Shown piece after piece: positions 1-10,370 of a DNA stretch of 49,663 nucleotides. The notes beneath the pieces are model-generated. The model was not told the DNA's origin. It saw nothing but the letters and a program-made list of their open reading frames with translations, and searched no databases. Position 1 is the first letter of the stretch; every line of letters starts with the position of its first letter. Origin of the DNA: JBOHUC01 sp050733935 (GTDB lineage: Bacteria; Eisenbacteria; RBG-16-71-46; DASYSL01); the NCBI GenBank assembly GCA_050733935.1, contig JBOHUC010000060.1:1-49663 (forward strand), written 5' to 3'. The position numbers and the translations under genes were made by a program.

Positions 1-1067
1 GTCGTGAAGCCGACCGGAACCGAGACCGCCGGAGGAGCCTGGCCGCTCGCCAGCGCTGCGGCCAGCGCTCGTCCGTCCTCCCAGTACGACCGGGCCGCCG
101 ACGCTGCGGTGCCGGTCAGCCAGTACAGCGTGATGTTGTCGACGATGTTCTGTCGGGTGAGATTGCCCGCGGGCTTGTTTTCAACGAAAGCGCGGGAGAT
201 CTTGTAGTAGCTGTCCGTGTCGTGGTCGAGCAACCAGGCCGCCAGCCCGACCGGTGAATCCAGCAGGGAGTAGCTGATCGTCTGTGGCCGCGTTGCCATC
301 TCGAGGAAGTAGCCGAAGCCGTCCTGCCTGAACGTCGCGAACGACTTGGCCGCGGCGCGTTCCTTTTCGGATTCCTTGGGCAGTTTGTCGCCGATTGCAA
401 GCACCGCTGTGAGCAGGTTCAGGTGGTAGCCGACCAAACCCTCGACGGCCTGGCGGCCCATCAGGTCCGTGACGAGGGCGCCCACGTCGCCGCCCTGTGC
501 GACGTAACGCGTGTAGCCGACGCGGTGCATCAGCTCCGCCCACGCGCGGGCGGTGCGGGCCGCGTCCCAGCCGAGCTCGGTCGGCTCGCCCGAGAAACCG
601 TAGCCAGGTAGTGACGGAAGCACCAAATGGAACGCGTCCTCGGCGGTGCCGCCGTGAGCGGTCGGATCGGTCAGCGGTCCGACCGTGTCGAGCAACTCGA
701 CGACCGAGCCGGGCCAGCCATGGGTCATGATCAGCGGCAGCGCATTCTCGTGCTTCGACTGGACGTGGATGAAGTGGATCTCCACTCCGTCGATCTCGGT
801 CGTGAACTGCGGCAGTGCGTTCAATCGTGCCTCGCACTTGCGCCAGTCGTACTCAGTCGTCCAGTAGCGAGCGAGCTCCCGCACCGTCGCGGCCTGCACG
901 CCCTGCGCCCGATCCTGAACGAGCTCCCGGGTTGGCCAGCGCGTGGCGGTGATTCTGCGGCGCAGGTCGTCCAGTGCTTCCTCCGGGATGTTCACGCGAA
1001 ACGGACGGAGAGCCTCCTTGTCGGCGGACGTTCCGGCACTCGGTGGGATAACAGCGGTCTGGGTCAT
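1..1067 (-). CDS. Epoxide hydrolase family protein (3' end off the window)
   Basis: Alpha/beta-hydrolase-fold epoxide hydrolase, which would open epoxides to diols through an ester intermediate. About 355 residues are visible; the family usually has 380-430, so the C-terminus, including the catalytic His, lies beyond base 1. The N-terminal EHN-type lid segment (starting near PFRVNIPEEALDDL) comes first. The oxyanion-hole motif HGWPGS follows at about residue 116, and the nucleophile sits in GGDVG (Asp about 194). The ATG at 1067 is preceded by AGGAG at a good distance. No signal peptide is seen, so it is probably cytoplasmic. The family assignment is firm; the substrate is unknown. Confidence 0.88.
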   Translation of the reverse strand, partial: MTQTAVIPPSAGTSADKEALRPFRVNIPEEALDDLRRRITATRWPTRELVQDRAQGVQAATVRELARYWTTEYDWRKCEARLNALPQFTTEIDGVEIHFIHVQSKHENALPLIMTHGWPGSVVELLDTVGPLTDPTAHGGTAEDAFHLVLPSLPGYGFSGEPTELGWDAARTARAWAELMHRVGYTRYVAQGGDVGALVTDLMGRQAVEGLVGYHLNLLTAVLAIGDKLPKESEKERAAAKSFATFRQDGFGYFLEMATRPQTISYSLLDSPVGLAAWLLDHDTDSYYKISRAFVENKPAGNLTRQNIVDNITLYWLTGTAASAARSYWEDGRALAAALASGQAPPAVSVPVGFT

Positions 1068-1221
1068 GGCGTGCTCCTGATTCTTCTGCGAGGTTTTTGA
1101 TGCGTGGGCGTAGCCATCGATCCTGCGGTCATCGTCTACGGCGGGACCTCTAGGGCTGTGTTGCGTTGCAGGTGCCGTGGGGTGAGGGCAGTATACCTCC
1201 GCCCGAATTGGGCGTCTCCCT

Positions 1222-1686
1222 TCAGTCCTGCTTCCCAGGGAGGAGCCCGGCGGCGTGCTTTCTCTCGAGTCCCTCGAGCCATGCATCATGTTCGAGGTCG
1301 CCCCACTGGTTGATGCCGACCGCATATCCATCGGGATCACGCAGCATGATGTGCCCGCTCGGCATCCACTCCGGCCGTTCGATCTCGGTTGGCTCCTCGC
1401 CCGCCGAGACGAGTTGCGCGCGAAGCTCCGAGAGGTGCGGCGTGTACAGCACCAGCATGATGCCCTGCAACTCCGGCTTCACAGCGTGTCCGTCCTCCCC
1501 GCGAAGGAGCATGATGGCACTCCCGTCTGCGGTGGACAGTCGCGCCCATCCTGCCGGACATCCGGCATCTCCCTCAAGGTCGACCAGATCGAAGCCGATC
1601 CGCCTGTAGAAGCGAATCGAGCGCTCGACTTCCGCGACGTGCAGCATCGGCGTGGACCAACCGGCGTTCGCGCTCATGAGGCCCAC
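1222..1686 (-). CDS. VOC family (glyoxalase/bleomycin-resistance-like) protein
   Basis: Small 154-residue vicinal-oxygen-chelate protein with two beta-alpha-beta-beta-beta halves. The N-terminal half has the usual helix signature (VERSIRFYRRIGFDLVDLE) and the C-terminal half ends with a typical strand set (GHIMLRDPDGYAVGINQWG). Members are metal-dependent lyases, dioxygenases or drug-binding proteins; the sequence does not show which. An alternative in-frame ATG lies at 1677. It diverges from the Tat-exported hydrolase at 1814 and shares a short intergenic region with it. Confidence 0.8.
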   Translation of the reverse strand: MGLMSANAGWSTPMLHVAEVERSIRFYRRIGFDLVDLEGDAGCPAGWARLSTADGSAIMLLRGEDGHAVKPELQGIMLVLYTPHLSELRAQLVSAGEEPTEIERPEWMPSGHIMLRDPDGYAVGINQWGDLEHDAWLEGLERKHAAGLLPGKQD

Positions 1687-1754
1687 ATTCTATCGCGCGC
1701 GCACCCGGAGGCAACGAACCTGGAGAAATGACGCGGCCTTCACATCGGGCTCTC

Positions 1755-1791
1755 TTGACTCTCCCCCGGGGGGAGACCTGTTGCTCAGGTC
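1755..1791 (+). promoter_or_regulatory. Candidate MerR-type operator/promoter
   Basis: TTGACT at 1755-1760 runs straight into a near-perfect palindrome, TCTCCCC(C/G)GGGGAGA (1760-1776). A second perfect inverted repeat follows, GACCTG-N5-CAGGTC (1775-1791). A dyad placed immediately after a -35 hexamer is the arrangement of MerR-family operators. It lies 23 bases upstream of the hydrolase start at 1814. No regulator gene of that family is visible in the window, and the -10 element is not clear. Confidence 0.4.
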
Positions 1792-1813
1792 GGCAGCTCA
1801 CCAGGAGGAGCCG

Positions 1814-2977
1814 ATGCACGCACCTGAACAGAGCGACCGGTCGCGCCGGGAATTCCTCAAGGGACTGGGCGCAATCGCAGCCGTGTCGTTGGCAGGTGCC
1901 AGGTCACGAGGAGGAGCCATGTCCATGGAATCGACCGAATCGACGATCACGACGACCGGGGACCTGCCCCGCAAGGGCGGACGCCCCTTTGAAGCTCATC
2001 CGGGGCTCGAGACGATCCCCGGCGCCCTGCGAACGAAGGACGGCACGCGCCTGCGCACCTTCGTGACTCGCCCCGCCGGCACGCGGCAACAGCTGCCGGG
2101 CATTCTTTTCGTGCAGTGGCTCTCCTGTGACTCGATCGAGCTGCCGGAATCGGCTGACGACGGTTGGAGTCGCATGCTCAAGCGCGTCGCTCGCGAGTCG
2201 GGCCTCGTGATGATGCGCACGGAAAAGCGCGGCGTCGGCGACAGCGAAGGCACCTGCTCGACGCTCGACTACCTCACGGAGCTCTCGGACCACCGCGATG
2301 CGCTCGCGCACCTCGCGCGCTCCGGGTTCGTCGATCCGCGGCGGATCGTCGTGTTCGGGGCGAGCATGGGCAGCAACTTTGCACCGCTCGTCGCCGCCGA
2401 CCAGCCGGTCGCCGGAGTGGTGACGTGGGGCGGCGGCGCGCGCACGTGGTTCGAGCGCATGATGGCCTTCGAGCGGAACCGTCGCGAGCATTCGGACCTG
2501 CCGGCGGATCAAATCAACCGCGAGATGAAGGAGGTGGAGGCGTTCCTTCACGCGTATCTGGTCGAGGGCAGGTCGCCCAAGCGAATCGCCGAGGAGAATC
2601 CCGCGCTCGCCTCCGCGTGGTCGAAGCTCATTCTCGGGACCGATGGCGAGCTTCACTATGGAAGGTCGACGGCGTTCCATCAGCAGGCGCAGCAGCAGGA
2701 TTGGGCGGGGGCATGGGGCCGGGTCGATGCGCCGGCGCTCGTGCTGTTCGGCGAGTACGACTGGTACGAGGACGCGGCAGGAGCCGCGCTCGCAGCACGA
2801 ATCGCGGCGCGCCGCCACGCCGGGCACACGCGCTTCAGCGCGATCCCGCACACCGACCATCACTTCGTGCGCTACGAGCGGATCGAGGACGCGGTCAAAG
2901 GTACGGGCGGGAGCGTCGACGAGAGCCCTGTGGTCGGGGAAATCCTGGGCTGGCTCAAGGCCCTGGGCACGAACTGA
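1814..2977 (+). CDS. Tat-exported alpha/beta hydrolase (X-Pro peptidase/esterase-like)
   Basis: 387-residue secreted hydrolase. The start at 1814 is chosen because AGGAGGAG lies just upstream and the protein then opens with a twin-arginine signal (SRREFLKG, hydrophobic stretch, AGA). The catalytic triad is visible: nucleophile Ser in GASMGS (about residue 184), acid in FGEYDWYED, and His in IPHTDHHF. The block EKRGVGDSEG resembles the CocE/X-Pro dipeptidyl peptidase and S9-like hydrolases. Substrate unknown; it probably acts in the periplasm. The open frame continues upstream to 1652, but that part lacks a ribosome site and export signal. It converges with tldE at 3020. Confidence 0.82.
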   Translation: MHAPEQSDRSRREFLKGLGAIAAVSLAGARSRGGAMSMESTESTITTTGDLPRKGGRPFEAHPGLETIPGALRTKDGTRLRTFVTRPAGTRQQLPGILFVQWLSCDSIELPESADDGWSRMLKRVARESGLVMMRTEKRGVGDSEGTCSTLDYLTELSDHRDALAHLARSGFVDPRRIVVFGASMGSNFAPLVAADQPVAGVVTWGGGARTWFERMMAFERNRREHSDLPADQINREMKEVEAFLHAYLVEGRSPKRIAEENPALASAWSKLILGTDGELHYGRSTAFHQQAQQQDWAGAWGRVDAPALVLFGEYDWYEDAAGAALAARIAARRHAGHTRFSAIPHTDHHFVRYERIEDAVKGTGGSVDESPVVGEILGWLKALGTN

Positions 2978-3019
2978 GGGCGATTCGTGGGCGACGGCCG
3001 TGCGGCCGACGGCCGCCGC

Positions 3020-4393
3020 CTACACCGCGTCGCTGAGGCTCGTGAACGTGAAGTCCGCAGCCTTGATCGCGGGGACGACGCTGTTCCCGGCGCGCACCGC
3101 AGGCGTCATGCCCAGAACGTTCTGCAGCATGGCAGCGGGGCTCTCGTTGAATCGGAAGTTCGAGACGGCTCCGGCGATCTTTCCTTTTTCAATCAGCCAC
3201 ACGCCGTCACGCGTGAGTCCGGTGAGCTGGAGCGTCTGTGGATTGACGCTTCGGATGTACCAGAAGTTCGTGATCAGGAGGCCCCGTTCGGTCGAGGCGA
3301 TCAACGATTCCATGCTTTCCTTTCCGCCCTCGAGGACCAACGCCGCGGGCGGTCCCGTCGGCGCCCGCCCGGCCTTCTTTGCCCAGTAGCGGTCGTACCA
3401 GAGGTTCTCGAGCACGCCGTCCTTGATCCACACGACCGGACGCACCGCGACTCCCAGGTCGGCGCCGCCACCACCGAAGCCGCCTCCGCCGCCGCCGCCT
3501 CCGCCGCCGACACCGGCCCAGGGAGCGACGGGACGGCGCAAATCCGTCGGGTCGCTCTTCAACGTGACGGACTCGTGAGCAAGCTTTTCCCCAATGCGCG
3601 TGCCGCCGCCCTTTTTAGAGAAATACGAACGGCCCTCTTCGGCCGCGCGCGCGGACAGGGCCTGGAAGCCCACGCCCGCTTGAAGGAATTGCGCAACGGC
3701 GGCCGGTTCCAGAATCACCGTGTAGTTGCCCGGATCGAGAGGACGTGGCTGACGTGAATCCCGTGCTTTCTGGAGCGCGCGCGTCGCCAGCTCCTTCGCG
3801 TCGACCTCGCTCGCGCGCCATGCGCTGTCTTCGGCCCAACCCGAACCCGTCCCGTCGGGCGTGCGCACCGTAGCGCTGTAGGAGCACGCGGTGGATCGGT
3901 GCCAGCCGAAGTTGCCCGCCTTGTTCGCGAGGCTTTGCACGCGTCCGCTGTGGTTGAAGAATCCGGAGGCGTTGAGAGACTCGCGAGCGGAGGGCTCGAC
4001 GACTTCGCGCACGGCAGGCAGGCGCGCGCCCGCATCGAGCTTGGCCGTGGCGTCGTCCCACGCCGGGATCTTCAGATACTCCTGTTTCTCGAGCGGCCCG
4101 ACGTATTCGGGATCCGCGGGCACGACGCTCGCGATCTCCTCCGCGCGACGCATCGCACGCTCGAGCGCATCGGCGGACGTCTCATTGAGCGAGACGCGAC
4201 CCGTGCGGCCGTCGCGCGTGGCTGAGAGAATCACGTTCACCGACTCGCTCGACGCCGCGGTCGTGATTTCGTTGTTCGCGAAACGAGTATTGCCCGCGAC
4301 GACGAACTCGAGCCATACCGACGCGTCCGCAACCTTGGCATACGACAAGGCCCGTTCGGCGATCTTCCGGCATTCCGCTTCGGTCGGCAGCAT
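3020..4393 (-). CDS. TldE/PmbA-like subunit of a TldD/TldE metalloprotease
   Basis: 457-residue member of the TldD/PmbA family. In characterised systems TldE lacks the metal site and partners TldD in degrading unfolded peptides or maturing modified peptides. The N-terminal half has the family pattern (ASVWLEFVVAGNTRFANNE); the C-terminal half has WIKDGVLENLWYDRYWAKK and ends with the conserved LLITNFWYIRS...LTGLTRDGVWLIEKGK core. A glycine-rich loop (about 18 residues, mostly Gly) interrupts the middle at about 3456-3515. No signal peptide is seen, although its partner has one. It follows tldD with a 3-base gap, so the two are co-transcribed. Confidence 0.85.
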   Translation of the reverse strand: MLPTEAECRKIAERALSYAKVADASVWLEFVVAGNTRFANNEITTAASSESVNVILSATRDGRTGRVSLNETSADALERAMRRAEEIASVVPADPEYVGPLEKQEYLKIPAWDDATAKLDAGARLPAVREVVEPSARESLNASGFFNHSGRVQSLANKAGNFGWHRSTACSYSATVRTPDGTGSGWAEDSAWRASEVDAKELATRALQKARDSRQPRPLDPGNYTVILEPAAVAQFLQAGVGFQALSARAAEEGRSYFSKKGGGTRIGEKLAHESVTLKSDPTDLRRPVAPWAGVGGGGGGGGGGFGGGGADLGVAVRPVVWIKDGVLENLWYDRYWAKKAGRAPTGPPAALVLEGGKESMESLIASTERGLLITNFWYIRSVNPQTLQLTGLTRDGVWLIEKGKIAGAVSNFRFNESPAAMLQNVLGMTPAVRAGNSVVPAIKAADFTFTSLSDAV

Positions 4394-4396
4394 GGG

Positions 4397-6007
4397 CTAC
4401 TCCGTGCGCAGGACGTTGATACGGCGGAACAGGGTGGGCGAGCAGCCGTGGCTCATGGCGTTGGTCTGTCCGGGCTGGCCCTTGCCATCGTTCGTCAGTC
4501 CGACGTTTTCCCAGTGGCTCTGATCGGCGATCGCAGTGCAGGAATTCCAGAACTCCTGCGTCTTGGCCTGGTAGGCGACGTCCGCGAGCATGCGCCCCTT
4601 CTTGCCGTTCTTGATCTCCCAGAACGCATCGCCACCGAACTGGAAGTTGTACCTCTGCTGGTCGATCGAATAGGACCCGCGGCCGTCGATCAGGACGCCG
4701 TCCTCGACCTGCGCGATCAGATCGTCGAGGCTCGTGCCGGCGGCCCCTGCCTCGAGCCAGACGTTGGGCATGCGCTGGAACGGAATGCTGTCGAAGCTGT
4801 CCGCGTAGCAGCAGCCCCGCGACTCCGTTTCACCGACGAGATGCGCCTGGTCGCGGATCGTCTGGTACGCCTGGAACACGCCGCCCTTGATGATGTGCCA
4901 GCGCGTGGCTTTCACGCCGTCGTCATCGTAGCCGACCGTGGACATCGCCATCGGAAGCGTGCGGTCGCCGATCACGTTCACGATGGGCGAACCGAACTGA
5001 AACTTGCCCATCATCTTGTCCGGAGGCGCAAGGAACGATGTGCCGGCGTAGTTCGCCTCGTATCCGAGCACGCGGTCCAGCTCCGTCGAGTGTCCGATGC
5101 TCTCGTGGATCGTGAGTCCGAGGTGCGACGGCATGAGAATCAGATCCTTCACTCCGGGCTCCACCGAGGGAGCGGACAAATGCTCGATCGCCTCGGCCGC
5201 GAGCTGGGGGCTGCGCTCCAGCATGCCGCACGACTCCACGTGCTCGTAGCCGGCCGTGACGGGATTGTTCTGGAAGCTTCGGCTCTTGCTCTTGCGAGTC
5301 GCGAAGTCCACGGCCGTAGCCGTGAACGTCGGGGCCGTTTGCAGAATGAGCTGCTGAATCGCAGAGCCTTCGCTCGATGCGAAGTACTTGTCCTCGGTGC
5401 GGAAGACCATCGCGGAATTCATGTTCCGCATCCCCTTCACCTTCCCCGCCCCGTCGTGAATGCGCTGGAGGAACGCGATCTGCTCCTGGATCGAGACCTC
5501 GAAGGGGTCCTTCGTGTGCGGCGTGACGTATTTGTCGCGATAGGCCGGCACGGGCGCGAGCTGCACCGGCTTCTGCTTGAGCGCGCTGTTGGCTTTGGCG
5601 ATCGCCACGGCATCGGCGGTGGCGCGGGCAATCGCGTCTTTGGTTACGTTCGGACTCGCCGAGAATCCCCAGGACCCCGAATGAATGACGCGCACCCCGA
5701 AGCCGAAGCTTCCGGTCTCGATCACTCCCGGAACATGGTTGACGCGATCGGTGCCGCGCTCGGGGCTCGTTCGCAGCGAGATCGAGCGGTTCCGGTAGCG
5801 GTTGATGCGGATGTCTGCGTAGGTGGCGCCCAGGTCTTTGGCGCGCTGCAGGGCCACGCCGGAGAGCGCCTCGAGGTCGGCGAGCGGCAGCGACTCGGCG
5901 CGAACCTCTTCTACGAGCCAGAAGGGACCGTCGACCAGATCCACGACGGCCGCGGCCCCCGCCGCAATACCGACATTGCGCAGGAATTCACGACGCGTGA
6001 GGGACAT
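4397..6007 (-). CDS. TldD-like metalloprotease with a Tat signal
   Basis: 536-residue catalytic TldD homologue. The zinc motif HESIGH (about residues 301-306, the TldD HExxxH type) is intact, followed by STELDRVLGYEANYAG. The ATG at 6007 is preferred over the GTG at 6031 because GGAGG sits upstream of it and the protein then begins MSLTRREFLRNVGIAAGAAA, a convincing twin-arginine export signal. Classical TldD is cytoplasmic, so this copy may act in the periplasm or be membrane-tethered. It is the first gene of the pair with the TldE-like gene. Function is known for the family; location is inferred. Confidence 0.87.
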   Translation of the reverse strand: MSLTRREFLRNVGIAAGAAAVVDLVDGPFWLVEEVRAESLPLADLEALSGVALQRAKDLGATYADIRINRYRNRSISLRTSPERGTDRVNHVPGVIETGSFGFGVRVIHSGSWGFSASPNVTKDAIARATADAVAIAKANSALKQKPVQLAPVPAYRDKYVTPHTKDPFEVSIQEQIAFLQRIHDGAGKVKGMRNMNSAMVFRTEDKYFASSEGSAIQQLILQTAPTFTATAVDFATRKSKSRSFQNNPVTAGYEHVESCGMLERSPQLAAEAIEHLSAPSVEPGVKDLILMPSHLGLTIHESIGHSTELDRVLGYEANYAGTSFLAPPDKMMGKFQFGSPIVNVIGDRTLPMAMSTVGYDDDGVKATRWHIIKGGVFQAYQTIRDQAHLVGETESRGCCYADSFDSIPFQRMPNVWLEAGAAGTSLDDLIAQVEDGVLIDGRGSYSIDQQRYNFQFGGDAFWEIKNGKKGRMLADVAYQAKTQEFWNSCTAIADQSHWENVGLTNDGKGQPGQTNAMSHGCSPTLFRRINVLRTE

Positions 6008-6097
6008 GAGGCCTCCAGCAGGTCGAGTCACGGGGATTGGAGGCGCAAAGATACTCCGTTGTGGGCCCGATTACCAGACCCGCTCGCTGCCTGCCCG

Positions 6098-7237
6098 TCA
6101 GCGAACGCCACACTCCTTGCGCCACCTCGATTCCAGCTCCGCGGGGGAGAGGCGCAGCTGGTTTGCCGCGCTGCTCACGATGGTGGCCGGATCCTGTCCC
6201 GCGGACAGGAGTGCACGGAGGCCCGGCAGCCCGGCCCCGTCGAAGACCATGTTGCACAACACGGCGAGCCCGCTGTAGCCCACATCGAGGCCGCCTCTGC
6301 GCAGCGGCGGATTCTCGAGCACGCCTTGAAGCGACAATTCGGGATGATCGGACAGGTATTGCGCCAACGCCGGGAGCAGCTCCGCATAGTCGAGACCTGC
6401 CGAGCCGCCGGTCCATGTCATGAGCCCTTCAGACACCAGGCGATGTGTTTGGCTGGAAATCTCCGGAGCGAGGACGATGTGCGCCAGCTCGTGCCGGTAG
6501 CTCTCGCCATGGGTCGCCGAACCGACGTACGCGTGTCGCCCGGCGACATTCGACCGACCGCCGACGGGGTCGCCCCCCAGCGGAAAGAACTCGAGCCCGA
6601 GCGCCCGCAGCGTTTCCGCAAGATCGTCCGTGAAGTAGAACGTGATCGGATCGGGTGTGGGACGTTCAAAGGCTCGAGCCAGAGAGTCGACGAACGCGGC
6701 GGTTGCGCTTGCGCGCCGTCGGTCGAACGCATGCTTCGGGGGATAGACGAACGTAACCTTGCCGATCGTCACCCGCTCCCAATCGCGCGTCGTGCGCGGG
6801 AGCGCGTTTGCGAGCACCCATCGCCCATTCTCTTGCGTGGCATAGACGCGGTAGAGGGCGAGGGGTCGGACGTCGAGAGTCGAGTCCTCCACCGCGGTGA
6901 CCAGTGTGCGGAGAACGTATGTGTTCGGGAGGTCGGCTGCAGGGCCCAGGTCGACCACCGCAAAGCGAGTGAACCCCTGATACACGTACGGGAGGAGGAG
7001 GTCGTAGTCTCCGCCCGTCGAGCGCTCCGAGGACGACCACAGCGTCGCGCGGAGCGAGTCCGAGGGCTCGGTGAGGTAGCGCTTCCAGAGTGCGAGGATC
7101 TCGCGCTCCGGCGACAAGTTCTCCTGCACGCCGAAGCCGACCACGAAGCGCAAGGACTGCACGGGGAGCCGGGCCGCGGCGGGCTCGCTCCAACCCGCCG
7201 CCAGGATGAGTCCGATCCAGACGATCGTGCACCGCAT
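6098..7237 (-). CDS. Secreted gluzincin-like (peptidase MA-like) protein
   Basis: 379-residue protein with a short hydrophobic N-terminal signal (MRCTIVWIGLILAAGWSEPAAA). A zinc-protease core is visible: HELAH at residues 249-253 and a downstream SEGLMTW whose Glu (about 270) is suitably placed as third ligand. This fits peptidase-MA-like gluzincins. The first ~200 residues, with FRFA- and NTYVLRTLV-type strands, look like a separate domain I do not recognise. Probably periplasmic or extracellular. It diverges from the VOC gene at 7368. Protease activity is inferred from the motif only. Confidence 0.65.
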   Translation of the reverse strand: MRCTIVWIGLILAAGWSEPAAARLPVQSLRFVVGFGVQENLSPEREILALWKRYLTEPSDSLRATLWSSSERSTGGDYDLLLPYVYQGFTRFAVVDLGPAADLPNTYVLRTLVTAVEDSTLDVRPLALYRVYATQENGRWVLANALPRTTRDWERVTIGKVTFVYPPKHAFDRRRASATAAFVDSLARAFERPTPDPITFYFTDDLAETLRALGLEFFPLGGDPVGGRSNVAGRHAYVGSATHGESYRHELAHIVLAPEISSQTHRLVSEGLMTWTGGSAGLDYAELLPALAQYLSDHPELSLQGVLENPPLRRGGLDVGYSGLAVLCNMVFDGAGLPGLRALLSAGQDPATIVSSAANQLRLSPAELESRWRKECGVR

Positions 7238-7367
7238 GGGCTCCCTCGCGCTCCGGTGGCGACCACTCTACGCCTTCGTGGCGGGGCGTGGTAACGTCGC
7301 CGCGCGGAACATCGAACACAACCGGGCGCCTGGCCGCCCGGAGTTCACGACCCGAAGGGGGCACGTC

Positions 7368-7739
7368 ATGCAGCTCGGCGCATTTTCCGTGAGCCTGGCC
7401 GTCAAGGACATCGAGGCTTCGAGGGCGTTCTACGAGAATCTGGGCTTCAAGCCGTTCGGCGGCGACGCTTCGCAGAACTGGCTCATCCTCAAGAACGGCA
7501 ACTACGTGATCGGACTGTTCCAGGGCATGTTCGAGAAGAACATCCTGACGTTCAATCCCGGCTGGAACCAGGACGCGCAGAAGGTCGACTCGTTCACCGA
7601 CGTGCGCGAGCTCCAGAAGCAGCTCAAGGCGAAGGGCATGAAGTTCGAGGTGGAGGCGGACGAGACGACGACGGGGCCCGCGAGCTTCATGACGATCGAT
7701 CCCGACGGAAACCCGATCCTGTTCGACCAGCACGTGTGA
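7368..7739 (+). CDS. VOC family protein (glyoxalase-like)
   Basis: 123-residue vicinal-oxygen-chelate protein. It begins with SVSLAVKDIEASRAFYENLG and ends with ASFMTIDPDGNPILFDQH, the standard first and last elements of the fold. The start at 7368 follows AGGGGG and gives the canonical N-terminus; the frame upstream to 7206 has no such support. The stop overlaps the next gene's ATG by one base, so the two are coupled. The enzyme activity cannot be read from the sequence. Confidence 0.8.
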   Translation: MQLGAFSVSLAVKDIEASRAFYENLGFKPFGGDASQNWLILKNGNYVIGLFQGMFEKNILTFNPGWNQDAQKVDSFTDVRELQKQLKAKGMKFEVEADETTTGPASFMTIDPDGNPILFDQHV

Positions 7740-8134
7740 TGCGCGCCACAACGTTCATCCAGAGATGGGCGAGTGGGCTTGCTCTCGCACTCGTGACTGC
7801 GAGCGTTCTCGTCACCACGGCCGGATGCTCCGGCGACCAGCGCGCTCCCGAGCCGGCGGCCCCGGCGGATGCGAACGAAGTGACCGGCACGCTCATCGCA
7901 ATGAAGGACGATCGCCCGGTCGACGGCGGGATCGACCTTACGCTCGAGACCGCTCCGGGCGTCCGTGAGGTGGTGCGAGTGGGATCGATCTTCATCGCCG
8001 GGCCTCGCGACTCCATTCAAGCGATGCACGAGGTCGTCGACGCAGCGAAGCTCGGCGATCGCCTGCGCGCTCGCGGTGCGCGCGACGAAGACGGGGTCCT
8101 GCGGGCGCGGGTTCTGGAATTGCTCCCGCGCTAG
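7739..8134 (+). CDS. Small lipoprotein of unknown function
   Basis: 131-residue protein with a lipoprotein signal peptide: basic N-terminus, hydrophobic stretch (LALALVTASVLVTTAGC) and a lipobox Cys followed by SGDQ. The mature part carries a compact beta-rich domain (EVTGTLIAMKDDRPVDGGI...VVRVGSIFIAG). I do not recognise the family. A GTG at 7736 precedes the ATG directly. It is translationally linked to the VOC gene and faces the groEL terminator region. Confidence 0.65.
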   Translation: MRATTFIQRWASGLALALVTASVLVTTAGCSGDQRAPEPAAPADANEVTGTLIAMKDDRPVDGGIDLTLETAPGVREVVRVGSIFIAGPRDSIQAMHEVVDAAKLGDRLRARGARDEDGVLRARVLELLPR

Positions 8135-8157
8135 TGCGCGGCCACCTCGGGCAACGG

Positions 8158-8185
8158 AAAACCCCGGGAGCTTGCGCCCCCGGGG
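8158..8185 (-). terminator. Rho-independent terminator of groES-groEL
   Basis: A strong hairpin spans 8162-8185: CCCCGGG pairs with CCCGGGG, and the stem extends inward past one mismatch to a TTGC loop. Reading leftward on the minus strand it is followed by TTTTCCG (8161-8155). It lies 65 bases beyond the groEL stop codon. There is no T-run on the plus-strand side, so it serves mainly groEL. Confidence 0.72.
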
Positions 8186-8249
8186 TCCGTGGGACCTCCG
8201 TGTTGTCTAGCGAGTTCGTACCTAGCTAGAGGTCCTCCAGAAGTGCTCT

Positions 8250-9884
<1,635 letters not shown>

Positions 9885-9955
9885 TCTGAAACCTCCGTGG
9901 ATCGGTTCTGTGGATCTGTTCTGAGGAGAAGACTTGGACTGGGTTCCGGGACGCG

Positions 9956-10243
9956 CTATCCGACCACGGCGAGAACGTCGTCCTCGCGCAGGATCACGTA
10001 CTCGTCGCCGTCGATCTTGACCTCGGTGCCGGAATACTTGCCAATGAGGATGCGATCGCCCTTCTTCACTTCAGGGACGACGCGCTTGCCGTCGTCGGTC
10101 AGGCGGCCGGGGCCGACAGCGACGACCTCTCCCTGGAGCGGCTTCTCCTTCGCGGTATCGGGAATGATGATTCCACCCTTCTGGGTCTCGGTTTCGTCCA
10201 CCCGCTTGACGAGCAGACGATCGGCGAGGGGCTTCACGTTCAT
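9956..10243 (-). CDS. groES: GroES co-chaperonin (10 kDa)
   Basis: 95-residue co-chaperonin lid for GroEL. Clear features are MNVKPLADRLLVKRVDETET, the mobile-loop segment KGGIIIPDTAKEKP, GEVVAVGPG and the C-terminal strand EYVILREDDVLAVV. The ATG at 10243 follows a perfect AAGGAGG. The open frame extends upstream to 10471 but adds nothing conserved. First gene of the groESL operon, with a CIRCE-like inverted repeat upstream. Confidence 0.98.
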   Translation of the reverse strand: MNVKPLADRLLVKRVDETETQKGGIIIPDTAKEKPLQGEVVAVGPGRLTDDGKRVVPEVKKGDRILIGKYSGTEVKIDGDEYVILREDDVLAVVG

Positions 10244-10370
10244 GTGGTTGTTCCTCCTTGCTCTGTTCTGAGCGCTTGGTCGTTGGTGCGCGACTGCCGG
10301 GGAGCCGACTCGCGGCGGGGGCGGTGCCGTTGGGGCGACCGCTGCGCGAGTCTGATGGAAGCGGGAATCT

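Noticed and set aside
2978..3019. GGCCG/CGGCC hairpin between convergent genes
   Set aside because: Short, GC-only and without a T-run on either side; not separable from background in this composition.
4448..7294. 948-residue open frame on the plus strand over tldD and the gluzincin gene
   Set aside because: It mirrors clear genes on the other strand, is Arg/Ala/Val-rich with no recognisable domain, and is expected in high-GC DNA.
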